NCBI GenBank assembly: GCA_958430865.1 | Contig: CAUDNR010003768.1 | Span: forward strand, 1 to 40,909 | From: Entrophospora sp. SA101 | Lineage: Eukaryota > Glomeromycota > Glomeromycetes > Entrophosporales > Entrophosporaceae | Reading direction: 5' to 3' | DNA: 40,909 nt | Position numbers and translations under genes: made by a program | Notes under the pieces: generated by a model | The model's input: the letters and a program-made list of their open reading frames with translations, nothing else | The model's database searches: none | What the model was told of the DNA's origin: nothing | Part shown: in pieces, positions 1-15,224 of the stretch | Numbering within the stretch: position 1 is the first letter of the stretch | Layout of the letters: the number at the start of each line of letters is the position of its first letter

Positions 1-75
1 ATGAAAAAATATTTCGGCATTTCGGATTTGGTGACGATCATTTACTAAGTGAAATAATTTCGGCTAACATCTTTA
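1..75 (+). repeat. Dispersed repeat, left copy
   Basis: The first ~72 bases align closely with 26739-26810: both have an ATGAAAAA start, a TTT(C/T)GGCATTT block, GATCATTTACTAA and end in GGCTAACAT. Several differences are C/T changes inside CGG versus TGG. At 26739 the element lies about 350 bases after the stop codon of the intact kinase gene, so the left edge of the window may also lie downstream of a kinase copy outside the window; that is inference. It may continue to the left of position 1. Confidence 0.6.
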
Positions 76-1892
76 CTCTTAACCAATAAAAAAAAAAATA
101 TATAATGATCTGGAATTAATTTTTTGCAAGAAATTAACAAATTTAAATCTTTGAATGTTTACATTTATACATGTATATTTTTCATGGTAATATTGCATGC
201 GCCATGGTAAATTTGTACACAAATCATTAAATAAAAATGTTTTTTCTTTATAATTATTTTCCTTAAATTTAATTAATTAATTACAATTTGGCATTTAGAC
301 TTTGCACACCATACAATCCAACATTAGATTAATTGTATTTAGGTTTTGCCAGAAAAAAAATATATCTATAGTCTAGTGCTGTAATTGTTATGCGACTATT
401 ATTAAATTATATTATTATTTGATATTAATAAATAAAAATTTGTTGAAAAGTAGAAATTATTTCAAATCTTAAAAAAATGTTTCTCTTCTAATTGTTATTA
501 TGGTCCTTGTGATATTTTATGAAGGATAATATTTTATTAATAAATACAATACTAGTCCATTTTGTTAATTCTATTAATGGAACATGGAATGAGATGGGAT
601 GGGATTTTAAGGATGAGTATGGACAGCAAGTATATCAATGGTTGCCAAATAAGCATTGACTGAAGTAAAAGCATAATCAATCACAAATTTTTTTTCATTT
701 GGTAACACAATTTATCAATTGTTCTTTGTAATCCTTGAAATCAGTTATATCATAATTTTTCCTATATAACTACAATCTGATCTAAATTTTTCAAATTGGT
801 TCATCCAATTAATAATAGAACTGATAATGGTAGTAGTTTTGCTTTTGGCCTTATTGGCTAAAAAATTGATTTCATCATAGGCAAAGAATACTAAATTCGT
901 GATAAAATTGTGGGATTGTCACTATTAAATAATCAGAGGAAAAGAAAGACATTTGACGCAAGAGGGTTTATGAAAAGTTAAAGGATGCTGAAAGACAAGA
1001 GGAAAGTTTCAATCTTTATCATGCCAATTTAAATAATTTGGAAGAAAATATTTAGCCAATATCAAGATTCATTCGATTTGATTTAAATTCTGATAGTTTT
1101 CTTATTATTATATAGTTGGAAATATTTAAATTGTAATTATTGTTCAAAAATAGCTGTTAACAGTTAATAAATCCACACAACGTAATGTCCAACCTATGGA
1201 GTGAATAGTTAATGGACATTCAATGGTTATCAAGCCACTTGAAAATTTATTAATTAATTAAATTTATTAAATTATTTTATCCATTTTATTAATTAAATGC
1301 ATATTAATATCAGTGAAACCTCAATTTTTATGTGAATATTTATTATTATAAACGGAAAGAACACCGAGTTTAAATAACGGAAAACACTGAGACTAATCAT
1401 GGAGTAAATTTTTTACAGGGCAGTTATCATAGTTGAGTAGGCAATATGAAAAAAAAAAATCTATCAAATATATGCATCACGGGGTACACAAACATTAAGC
1501 ATTATAGATATTTACCATATTTAACAATTATGTGATCTGGTGAATATAAGGCTCTTATGATGACAACATGATTCATTTTGTGTAAAATCAAATAAATTGC
1601 CTTCCTGGTCAAGGTCACACATAATCAAGATATCCCTCTCATAATTATAAGGTAATACACCTCCCAATCGATTAGTGTGACAAATCATTTCGACAAAAAA
1701 ACGACGACACATTATTACAACGTTTGACCTTTTGATTTGATTTCAATAATTCAGTTCACTAAGTTGAGCAACAAAAATGTTTGTGCAGATCGGGAGAAAA
1801 CAGAATTACGATATTTAGCAAAGAACTGTAACACGGCAATCTTTCCAAAAAAATCTTTACTCAAGTCGAATTATTTTTACCTTTATATTATA
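76..1892. other. Gene-poor AT-rich stretch
   Basis: No reading frame here looks like a conserved protein. The sequence is AT-rich with many TTAATTAA-type runs. The last ~200 bases before the kinase pseudogene resemble the region upstream of the intact kinase (both have a CTTTGATTT block followed by an ACAGAATTACGA-like block), so they are a relic of that gene's 5' flank. Confidence 0.5.
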
Positions 1893-3415
1893 ATGTCATA
1901 TCTTAAATTATTATTATCATCGTAATTACCAGAAAGAGAGGAATTTGTATTTAAAATTTATATTGAAATGCATGATAATACTAATGTTAATAATTCTGAT
2001 AGAGAAAGTATGAAAGATTATTTTTTTTCATTAGTCAAAAAAAACAAGGAGCTTTCTGAAAATGAAAAAGAAATTTGTAAGGAAAAGTTTACTTATGATT
2101 TTGAATTAGATAATGCAATGTATGGATTGGGTGACCAAAAGAATGTAACAAGTGTAAATCAACAAGATACTCTGATAGGTTCTGTGAAGGTTGCATTAAA
2201 TTACAATTACAGAGTCTTTTCACTACTTGGACATCTAGAAATAACATAATTGATGATTTTATTCAACAATGTCAAATGAAATCAGCTCTTCCAACTTGTA
2301 TTTTAGAATGGATACCTTTTGAGCAATTTGATGGTGTAACAGAGTTGACAGAAGGTGGATTTAGTTCAATTTTTACTGCAGAATGGACAAGAGGAAGAAT
2401 AGGTGATTATGATGAAAATAAAAAGGAATTTAGTTATTTTGGAGGGCAAGAAGTAGCATTAAAAAGTCTAAATTATTCAAGTAATCCAGGAAAAGGCTTT
2501 TTTGATGAGGTTGGTAGTTATCATTTAAACAATACTTGCTGTATTTATATAATACTAATTGGTTTATATTCAATAGGCAATGAATTATTGTAAAGTTAAA
2601 TCAAGTATGATTAATCCTTGCCATGGTATAACTAAATTCCCAGATAATGGAAATTATGCAATAGTTTTATCTTATGCCCAAGAGGGAAATTTTAAGGGGT
2701 TATTTACAAAAAAATCATTTAAATTTAACATTAAAAGTCAGAATTACAATCTTTTATTATTTATGTTATGCATTAGATGATATACATGAAAAAGATTTAA
2801 TTCATTGTGATTTGCACAGTGGTAATATATTATTGCAAGGAGGTTGTTGTTATATTACAGATTTGGGATTATGTGGACAAGTTGATGAAGGATCATCAAA
2901 TAGAGTCTATTATGGAATTGTATCATATGTTGCACCTGAGCTACTTAGAGGCAGATTTGATGTAAAGAATACAAAAGAATTCTGATGTCTATAGTGTTGG
3001 AATGTTAATGTGAGAAATATTTGCAGGCCATCCACCATTTGACAATAGAGCTCACAATCATCATTTGATTTTTGATATATGTGAAGAAGGTTTACGACCA
3101 CCAATATTACCTGAAATGCCTGAAGATTATACACAAATGATGCAAAGATGTTGGGATATGTATCCATCAAAAAGTCCAACTAGCAGAGAGCTTGCTACTT
3201 TTGCTCAAAATAAACATGATGAAATTATTAAAAATAATAATGATAATCCTACTAGTAGTGGTAGTAGTGCTTCGCAACAAGCACACGAATCACATCCAGA
3301 TGCATATCATACAAGTAGAATATTGGATGATGAGATTGCTAAATCTAAAAACTTTAAAAATTTTACAATTAATGATGGTTCGTTAGATAACCTTGATTTC
3401 AGCTCTTTTTTCTAA
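1893..3415 (+). pseudogene. TKL-type protein kinase pseudogene (copy 1)
   Basis: This is a degraded copy of the intact kinase at 24865-26392. It starts at an equivalent ATG (MSY...) but has an in-frame TAA at 1923-1925. A one-base loss near 2133 comes just before the Cys-x2-Cys...Cys-x2-Cys block, which is readable in the next frame. A one-base gain near 2690, a one-base gain near 2980 and a TGA replacing the conserved Trp codon at 3011-3013 follow. Recognisable kinase parts are the glycine-rich loop LTEGGFSSIF, VALKSL with the beta-3 Lys, the catalytic loop HCDLHSGN, the DLG triplet and VAPELL. An intron at about 2520-2577 matches the intact gene. With two premature stops and three frameshifts it cannot encode a full kinase. 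Seen directly by comparison within the window; the family assignment comes from kinase motifs. Confidence 0.9.
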
Positions 3416-3764
3416 AATGTTGACAAAGGTGAATAAAGATTTCATTATTAATTAATTGGAAATTAGTTAATTAATAAACATTAGATTCTAGCAATAATTA
3501 TAAAGAAAGGATCGATTTATTCTCCACTATAAATTTATTATTTATCTTTTTATTTTACCCTTGTTTGTTTCTTAAAGCTAAATTATAATAATAACAATAC
3601 TTTGAAATATTAAAAAATGGTTTATCAGCACAAATATGCAAAAAATTGTATTTATCCTTTTCAAAGAGCATGGATGGATCCTTGCAAAATCTGATATAAT
3701 ATGTAGATTTTATTATTTTTCGTAAAGGATTTGTATATCTCAATTATTTTGATATATAGTAAGA

Positions 3765-4004
3765 ATGACTCACAAATCTAAGAATAACAGACGCAAAACT
3801 CAAGGTAGGCTCACTAATAATCCCAAGCAGTATCTATAATTTCAAAACTGGGAGAAGTATATGCATGTCATGAATGGTGGAGATATAGTTGTAGTCAATA
3901 GGAATACGCAAGACACGAAAACAATATTTGACTATGAAGAGGTATGTAGATATCTAGAGGTAAATAATCTAGATTCGAATATTTTCAATATGTGTAACGA
4001 TTAA
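3765..4004 (+). pseudogene. Small coding-like frame with an in-frame stop
   Basis: The frame opens at ATG 3765 with a basic start (MTHKSKNNRRKTQGR), meets TAA at 3837-3839, then stays open for 54 more codons (FQNWEKYMHVMNGGD and onward, with YEEVCRYLEV) before TAA at 4002-4004. The composition is more protein-like than the surroundings. I do not recognise a family. It could be chance, a gene remnant or part of a spliced gene. Confidence 0.25.
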
Positions 4005-5590
4005 TTGGTCGTGTGTGTTAGGTTTATAAAAATATACCCAAACTGCTTTATTAATAGATGAAAAAATAAATATAATGCTCCAAAACCTTATGGCGGTGTT
4101 AATTATGGTCGTTTCATCATCTATAGCTCCTTTAGCCAATAACATTTTACTCATGTTGCGCAAAATCCCAGTTCCTGAATGTTATAATTAATTTTCCTTC
4201 AGAGAAGCTTAATGGGAATGAGTACACTGGAACCAGATTCCTTCTTCATGCATCGAATTTCTAGCATGGTTTTCATTTTCACTACTAATATGTCAATACT
4301 CAGCCAAGGTTACAAATATTTATGGCCTCGTGTATCCACGCATAGTGTTTGTCGTATATAAACAGCTATTGTTAACGAGCCCATAATATTAAATATTCTG
4401 GAGTAAATACTGGTGACAATGATTGGATGGTAAAGTAATTTAACAATTTATTAATATCAACTTGCTTTCGGGATCGTGTGACAATAACTTTTGTCATCAT
4501 CTAGTAAATACCGGTGACAATTATTGGATGGTAACAATTATTAACTATTAACTTGCTTTTGGGATTGCGTGATGACAACTTTTTTCATCATCTAGTACTC
4601 AAAGTAAATAACTATTCATTAATACTGGTGTTTATTATTTATTATTAACTTGGAGTAACGAGTTGCATCAATAATCACCACCACCATTGAAAGATTTTTT
4701 TATGATACTAGTAATTAATATAATTGTTTTCTGGATGTTCGGATTGACCCTTTCTTGAAATTCATTATTATTATTATTATAGAAATATAAATAAACACTC
4801 ATATCTGACGAACGTATTTTCGTTTTGATCTCTTGTTTTATTATTATTATTATTAATTAAAAAGTTCTCGTTTCGACAGATTTCAATAACAATATATTAA
4901 TATAATATTAATAATATGGTGGTGTTAAAGATTATCAGGTAAAGTTGTCATAAACATATTATATAGGTCACTACCGCAGCTGGTCAATTCATGAAAAACT
5001 TACTGTTATCATTGTTTTTATCGTTAATAATAAATGTTTATTACATCTTAAGCTAATTTGTTTTAAAAAAAGATACTTGAGAGAGACTATTCAAAAGGAA
5101 AGATGCAAAGGTACATAACGAAGTTTATGAAGATGATTTAAGCGTGTCGGAGTCCGACAGAGGCATCCGTTCAGGTACAAGGATAGCAATTTTGCTAAAC
5201 TACATCTTCGGAAAAATCAACGCAAGACTGACTGACTGTATTAGTATGAATTGATAGTGAAGAAAAGCGTCCGAGCCGTGAGTTTGAAGAAATTGTTAAT
5301 TAAAGGAGAAATTCAGGAACTAATTTCAGGTCAATTGACGATGTCTGGGTTGTTGTGACCTCACATCTATGCTATACGCGTTTTCAAACCAATCCCAAAT
5401 CAAGATAGCCACCACAATAATATTTCTATCGGCATAAATATTCAGTTAGAAGATACTCATTGTTCATGGTGCCATCAAAAGCATTATCTTATGATTTATT
5501 ATTAATTAAAATTTACAATTATTTTATTATTACAAAAATACGTGTAGTAGCCACCAGCATTAAATATCCATTGGTGGACGTTTTTCTAAG
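4005..5590. other. Gene-poor stretch
   Basis: Apart from the tandem repeat annotated inside it, this stretch holds only short (ATT)n runs near 4764 and 4838 and no convincing gene. Confidence 0.4.
4402..4594. repeat. Two-unit degenerate tandem repeat (~101-base period)
   Basis: Unit 1 (4402-4502) and unit 2 (4503-4594) both begin AGTAAATAC(T/C)GGTGACAAT and end in TCATCATCTAG. They share ATTGGATGGTAA and AACTTGCTTT(C/T)GGGAT in the same order. The second unit is about nine bases shorter. No coding function is visible. Confidence 0.7.
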
Positions 5591-5745
5591 ATGCAATTTT
5601 TTGATTCATGGTGGGAATTCCAAAATACAATACATGTAATCCTCGGTACTCTGTCTGGTATGATATTGGGGCAGTCTTTGGAACTGCGCTCATAGTAATA
5701 ACTGACGTAAATATTGCTATCCAGTTATTTCTTTGGGACAAATGA
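5591..5745 (+). pseudogene. Exon-like hydrophobic remnant with frameshift
   Basis: An AG at 5589-5590 could be a splice acceptor. The frame then reads MQFFDSWWEFQNTIHVILG, followed by a glycine-rich membrane-like stretch. If one G is restored near 5671, a second hydrophobic stretch (AVFGTALIVITD...) continues to TGA at 5743-5745. Two adjacent hydrophobic segments joined by a one-base shift suggest a broken membrane-protein exon. I cannot name the family; chance remains possible. Confidence 0.25.
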
Positions 5746-5957
5746 CACTTGTGACATATATGTGGTTTTATTGAACTGCTACTACTTGTCAATAACCATA
5801 TTAGTATTAATGAAATATTTGACAATTTGAAATAATTTAGAACATCAGCTTTTTGGGCCAAAATTGAGAGATATTAATTTAATATGGGGTACAAAACAAG
5901 TCTTAAAGAAATAAAATCCGCACATGAAATTTTTTTTAATAAATTTTATTTTTAGAA

Positions 5958-7211
5958 ATGAGCAATATTTATATACAAGAACCACATACAAAGTTAGTAT
6001 ATATTAATGTAATGATAATTATCGGTTTTTTATTTTACATACCTGCTTATATATTGAGAAAACATTATATAGTGGTAAAGTTATTTTACATACTACTTCG
6101 GGTGATATTTCAATAGAGTTATTTTCAAAGGAAACACCGAAAACTTGTCGTAACTTCATACAACTCTCACTCGAAGGATATTACGATAAAACAATTTTTC
6201 ACAGGTATTTTATTTATACTCAAGTGAGTTTACATGATTAGGTTCTTTATCTAGAAATTATATTTAATAAAATCAATAATACATCGAAATATACTTTACA
6301 ACTTATATATTTATTTTTTTTTACATACATACATATTTGAAGAATTGTTCCTGGTTTTATTGTACAATGTGGAGATCCAACTGGTACAGGGCATGGTAAA
6401 TATGATGATGACGAGTAATCAGCTAGATCTATAAGAATAAATAGTAAATTTTGCTATTTAGATTATATACATGATTTTATATTTTTTTTATATTACAATG
6501 TATATATAATATATATATATATACGTATAGGTGGTGACTCAATATATGGAGGACCTTTTGTTGATGAACTTCACACACGTTTAAGATTTGTAAGGCGTGG
6601 ACTTGTGGCTATGGCTAATGCAGGAAAAAATGATAACCGTAGTCAATTTTTCATCACTCTGGATAGAACTGACGAATTACAAAACAAGCATACGATATTT
6701 GGAAAGGTAGTGGATGATACAATATTCAATGTTTTAAAAATTGGCGAGCTTGAGGTTGATGAGAATGAACGACCTCTTTATCCACCTCAAATAATCTCAA
6801 CAGAAGTTGTTTGGAATCCTTTTGATGATATCATTCCACGTATCAGTGTTTTACAAGAAAATTTGGTTCAACAACCTCAAGTCGAAGCAAAGAAAAAGAA
6901 ATTAAAAAAGTATGTTTTAAATTATTTATTTATAATTAGGTGGTTATTTATCAATAATATTATAGTAATAATAAGAATAATAATAACTATCATTTGATTT
7001 TTATAGAAATGTGGCATTATTATCATTTGGTGAAGAGACAAATGATTTTGAAAGCGGAAACAATCCTAACCTAAAAATTAAAAGTATTCATGATTTAGTC
7101 GAGAATGATCCAAGATTAAGCAAAGAACCCGCAGTTACTGATTTTGATTTAAAACGGATTGAATCTGATAAGGTTAGAGAGAATGGCTTAAATAAATATT
7201 CTCAATTTATT

Positions 7212-7254
<43 letters not shown>

Positions 7255-8388
7255 GTTGATTGGTTGATATATTAGACGAATCAGGAAAAGGAAAAAGAAA
7301 AGAAAGATGACAAGGATGACGATGATGACGATGATGATGGAAATGCAGAATCATTTGACAAGAAAATGAGACAAAATGTAAAAAGGTTACACGAATCAAT
7401 GAAATCAGACAATTCTTTGGAAAAAAGTCCACAATTATCTAAAAAGTAGGTTTTATTTTCATTGTTATTTGTTAAGTTTTCCCTTAATTAAAATCTATAT
7501 GCTTTTTATAGAGATGCAGTTCGACAAGAGATTGAACAAGTAAAAGATGATATTAGAAAAATAGATCAACGAAAAAAATTAGAGAATGCCAAGGAATCTA
7601 AAAAAAAAGATAAAAAAAGATCATATATAGAACTTCAAAGGGAACAATATTTGGTTTCAGGTAAAGCACATGCAACTAAAAAGAAAAAAGAGAATCAGGA
7701 TTTAGTAAGTGTGAATATATATTATTATAAAAATACAATGTTACGTGTGAAAGAATTTTTCTTTGATTTAATAAATGGTTTAAACTATTATCATTAGACT
7801 TTGGAGAAATTAAAAGCTTTTCAGGACAAACTTGATTCTGTGTTGCCTTCCGAAGAAAATTTAAAAAAGAAAGTTGAAGAAGTAAATTTATGCCTTCTTC
7901 ACTCAGTGCCTGATTGTTTGTCTTGTAGGGATACATTTGGCGAGCATAAAGAAGAGGAAACTGATGAAGGATGGTTATCGCATCTTCTTGTCTTTGAAAA
8001 AGATCTTAAAGGCAAAGATTTAATGCAGAGAAGAGACGACCCTGATGATTATGTGGTAATTGATCCTAGAGTGCGTAAGAAACAAGCCGTTGAAGACGTA
8101 AAAGCAAAGAGATCACAAAGCAACAATATAAGTGATGTTTTTCATAAAGATAACCATAAACGTAGTAGAGATCACGATAAAGACAGAAATCAAGATGCAG
8201 ACAGATACAATAAAGCTAGAAAATTTGACGATAAAGAACAAGATTACAGTAAAAGCAGATACAAAGAGAGCGACAGAGACCGTGATAGGGATCGTGATAG
8301 AGGTTATGAGAGGGATCGTGATAGGGACAGGTATACATCTAGAGAAAGTGATAGGGATCGTGATCATAGAAACAAGAGACATTATTAA
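5958..8388 (+). CDS. CWC27: Spliceosome-associated cyclophilin CWC27
   Basis: Eight exons (5958-5992, 6073-6204, 6343-6395, 6531-6909, 7007-7172, 7276-7445, 7512-7704, 7798-8388) join in frame to 572 residues. The start MSNIYIQEPHT is diagnostic of CWC27. A cyclophilin domain fills about residues 1-175 (FHRIVPGF, SQFFITLDRTDELQNKHTIFGK). The position of the CypA active-site Trp121 is Glu (TDEL), as in other CWC27 proteins, which are known to lack prolyl-isomerase activity; the catalytic-site Arg of FHR remains. A Lys/Glu-rich charged middle region follows, then the conserved tail DEGWLSH...FEKDLKGKDL and an RD/RE dipeptide-rich C-terminus. The protein is known to join the activated (Bact) spliceosome in the nucleus. 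DHX35, another splicing factor, follows 204 bases downstream on the same strand. The last exon contains an optional 47-base GT...AG segment; only the unspliced form keeps the conserved tail in frame. Confidence 0.93.
7216..7268 (+). repeat. (TTGA)n microsatellite in a CWC27 intron
   Basis: A run of TTGATTGA units drifting into TTGGTTGG lies between the exon-5 donor (7173) and exon-6 acceptor (7275). It is intronic and not coding. Confidence 0.85.
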
Positions 8389-8592
8389 TTTGTTTGTCAA
8401 AGCGATCATGTTCTTTTTTATGTATATTCTATTTAATTAAAAACTACTTATTATTTATAAAAATAAACAACATCTTGCCACTTTTTTTTGATTTTTTTTT
8501 ATAAACTATAAATCATGTGAACATGTCAACATTTAATACCCTCGAATTTATTTTGATTATAGTAAAATTTGATTGCATATAAAATTAGTCAA

Positions 8593-12133
<3,541 letters not shown>

Positions 12134-12939
12134 CAAAATAAAATTATTTTTTACAATGGCTTTTTTCAAATCATCAATCACAATAATAGCTGATTTTTTT
12201 CTAATTCAATTAACAATACAATATAAAATAAATACCCTCTTGAAGTGCTAAAATAATTGATGATTATTATCTAAATCCTATATGGGAATCTGGTTGAAAG
12301 ATTCCAATGGAAAACAAATTTTTTTGGAAATTTAAATTTATAATGATAATCAAAGTAATTGATTTCGAGCTTGAATCCATGGACACCAATTAGTACATTC
12401 AAATTTAGAGTCCGTCATTTTCTCAAGGAGATGAGCACGGAGTTGTCTGCACTTTTAATCATGTTATTAATATCAAAACATTCCTTTCCAGAAAGCAAGT
12501 TAAACTGACCTCCACGTTACCGGGTATAATGTAAATGACTTTGATTCGGGGGCAAGATAAACGGTGTGCTCTGATATTTCGCATTTGAGCTCTTTATCTT
12601 TTAAAGGGTTTATTGAAGCTGCCTGGTGCAAGGAATTCATCCCAAGTCGAATAGGGATAATGAAAGAATGCCTACATAAAGAGCGGAAAGAATATATTGT
12701 TATTCGTGTGAAAATGACTTTTAAAGACTTAAACCATCATGATGTACGTTTATACATCAACTTGGAGATTTTATTATAATTTGAAAACAAAAGGAATTTT
12801 TCAGATATTATTACACTAACTAATTACGTGCGTGTCCTGATGAATAAAAATAAATAAAAATAAGGGTTTTGTCAAAAATTTAATCAATAAAAAAAGAATA
12901 TATGGTATGAGTATTACTACTAATAATAAATTTTTTATT
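12134..12939. other. Intergenic stretch between DHX35 and the small minus-strand ORF
   Basis: The 3' flank of DHX35 followed by moderately AT-rich sequence. A 71-codon plus-strand frame at 12564-12779 shows no motif and no splice partner. No gene supported. Confidence 0.4.
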
Positions 12940-13142
12940 TTAATTTACTAAAATAATATTTGTCACATTGCTATCAACTCGAACTTCAGCATTTTCATTA
13001 GGATCTATATGTATGTTGAAAATGTGATTTATAATTCAAATTTTGTTCTTCAAATAAAATTACCCAATAGTAATTTCTTTGTATCATACGTATTAACAAG
13101 TGTTAATGCTTTATTATTTTTAGTGCAGGAACGTATGTACAT
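12940..13142 (-). CDS. Small two-exon ORF downstream of PIG-P (hypothetical, 47 aa)
   Basis: On the minus strand, exon 13142-13064 (MYIRSCTKNNK... ending TKKLLL) joins through a GTAATT donor and a CATATAG acceptor to exon 13004-12940 (DPNENAEVRVDSN..., stop TAA). The phases fit exactly (79 and 65 bases), giving 47 residues with alternating hydrophobic, beta-strand-like character and no membrane segment. The 59-base intron matches the size of its neighbours. The frame is the same as PIG-P, and no stop lies between the PIG-P TAA (13169-13167) and this ATG (eight open codons). It could be a downstream cistron or short gene, a readthrough or alternatively spliced tail of PIG-P, or a relic. I do not recognise its family. 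Confidence 0.4.
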
Positions 13143-13166
13143 TTTGATTGTATTTGTGTCATTATT

Positions 13167-13814
13167 TTATTCATCAGTATTCTGGTAAAGACAATCATTA
13201 ACTCTGGCAATTGATATATCGTGTAATTCTGGTACAAAATCGTCAGTGATAGATGATAATTGTGATGAAATTTGTTTAATATTTGCAAAATTATCTAAAA
13301 AAAGATCAGCAGTTTTATTAATTGGACAAAATATAAATTATTAATATTTAAAAAAATTTCACGTACCTGTTATTGTATTGAAAGAATCAAATGATGGAGT
13401 ATTTAAAAGGGTAATCGATATAAATGCTGCATATATAAAAATAATCAAAACAAATGTCCAGGCTGGTAAAGCAAGAGCCCAATATCTATATATAAAATAT
13501 TTGATGAAAACTATATTGATGATGATAATAATAAGATTATTTATTTATTATTTATTTATTACCTATTTGGATAATAAGTAATTCCCATTGAATCTTTGAT
13601 TTCATCTGGCAAGTAAGCCCATAATAAATAAATTGCTAAGATAAATTTTACAAACGAACATTAGACATTAAAAATAATTAATATTTAACTCATTATTGAT
13701 TAATTGATTACCAAATGCTATAAAAGAGAATAAATATAAAACAAATCCATAATACTCATACGTTGGAGTTTCTGTCAAGGTGGTAGGGGAGTCATCTGTT
13801 TGGAAATTGGACAT
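13167..13814 (-). CDS. PIGP: PIG-P, subunit of GPI-GlcNAc transferase
   Basis: Four minus-strand exons (13814-13712, 13635-13563, 13485-13367, 13294-13167) join in frame to 140 residues, the usual size for PIG-P/Gpi19. The start carries a short polar leader, then YEYYGFVLYLFSFIAF (first membrane segment), AIYLLWAYLPD, the conserved GITYYPNRYWALALPAW block, a second membrane segment (FVLIIFIYAAF), NTPSFDSFNTIT and a C-terminal PELHDISIARVN, which matches the 'LRDI.I..VN' end of the family. The protein is an ER-membrane subunit of the complex that transfers GlcNAc to phosphatidylinositol, the first step of GPI-anchor synthesis. It is divergent from the lipase gene, with only 198 bases between start codons. 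Every exon is short, so the gene is easy to miss in an unspliced reading. Confidence 0.9.
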
Positions 13815-14012
13815 TTTTTTTTCTGATTAATTCGTGCCACGCATCTGATTATATTTTTATTTTTGTTTGTTGATTTTCGATGTCAATCTGATGATTATTA
13901 ATTTTCCCGACGCAGCAACTGACATAATCATTTATTATTTATTAATATTATATGTAAAATATAAAAATGATCAGAAGACGATTTTTGATTTTTATTTATT
14001 GGTTTATAGGTG
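13815..14012. promoter_or_regulatory. Shared divergent promoter region (PIG-P / lipase)
   Basis: These 198 bases separate the start codons of two divergent genes, so both core promoters and 5' UTRs must lie here or overlap, unless the lipase has a further upstream exon. A TTTATAG acceptor-like site just before 14010 leaves that possibility open. No specific factor site is recognised. Confidence 0.4.
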
Positions 14013-15155
14013 ATGCGATTCCAAAAATCTTTGGTGGCTATATATTCTAATACCGTTAATGCTTTTCTTCAAGTCAGGGAACGTTTATTTAATTTTCAAG
14101 TGACCAAGAACAAGAATAAATTTCATAGTGAAGATGCTAGTAATAAAAATAACTTTACACAAAGAACCAACAAGTTGCAAACGCCAGTAAGGCCTGACTA
14201 TAGCGCACCTAAATTACCAATTGTTTTATGCCACGGTAAGTTGAGTTGTGTTAATTTTTATTGTTATCGGTATTCTTTTTAAGTTTTTAAAATCATGATT
14301 CATTTTTTTTAATTAGGACTGTTTGGATTCGATAAACTTGGTTAGTTGTGTATATATATATATATTCGAAAATTATTTATCTAAAAAAGGATTATCCCAA
14401 CAAATCATGTTATTTATTTATTTTTTAAAAAAGGGTTTGAGACAATTCCATATTTACAATTACACTATTGGGGAGGCGTACAAGAAGCTCTACAAAAGCT
14501 TGGTGCCAAAGTTGTCGTTACTAAAGTTCCAGGGTATATTTAATCAAAGATGTTATATTCTATTTCAATTGATGATTGATTGATTTATTATTCATTGTTG
14601 TATATTTACAAGAAATCTATTCTTTGATTTCAAATAAAGAACTGGTTGTATTCGTACTCGTGCACTAGCTCTACAGCGTATTTTGGAATCTAATTTACAT
14701 GGTGGCTGTGAATTGAACTTGATAGCACATTCGATGGTTTGTATTGATTGATGATAATTAATTAATCTAATAATATTTCCATTCACATGTTATTATTTGT
14801 TTGTTTATCACATAGGGTGGTCTTGATTGTCGATACTTAATTACACATTTACCAACAGATAGTTATAGTATACGTTCTCTGACCACAATAGGGACACCAC
14901 ACCGCGGTAGTCCTTTTATGGATTGGTGTAGAGATATCATAGGTTTAGGAAAGCTTTCTAAATCATTCGAGACAGCTGAAAAGGCAGCTGATCATTTGCT
15001 CAAAGAATTAGATGAAAGATGTCGTAAAGTTGAACAATTAGATCAATTGAACACTGATAAAAACCGTTCTGATTCCAATAAAATTAAAAACAATAGTAAT
15101 AACTCGAAAGATTACGAGATGTCTAGCTCACTAAAGAATAGCAGTAATAGTAACA

Positions 15156-15224
<69 letters not shown>

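Noticed and set aside
7881..7927. Treating the 47-base GT...AG segment as a constitutive CWC27 intron
   Set aside because: Removal shifts the frame and loses the conserved C-terminal region.
8113..8409. 98-codon minus-strand frame rich in Ile/Thr/Val
   Set aside because: It is the antisense of the RD/RE dipeptide tail of CWC27; repetitive codons leave the opposite strand open.
8132..8440. Plus-strand frame overlapping the CWC27 tail
   Set aside because: Shifted frame of the same repetitive exon; no start context or motif.
12564..12779. Plus-strand frame of 71 codons after DHX35
   Set aside because: No motif, no splice context; length is expected by chance in this composition.
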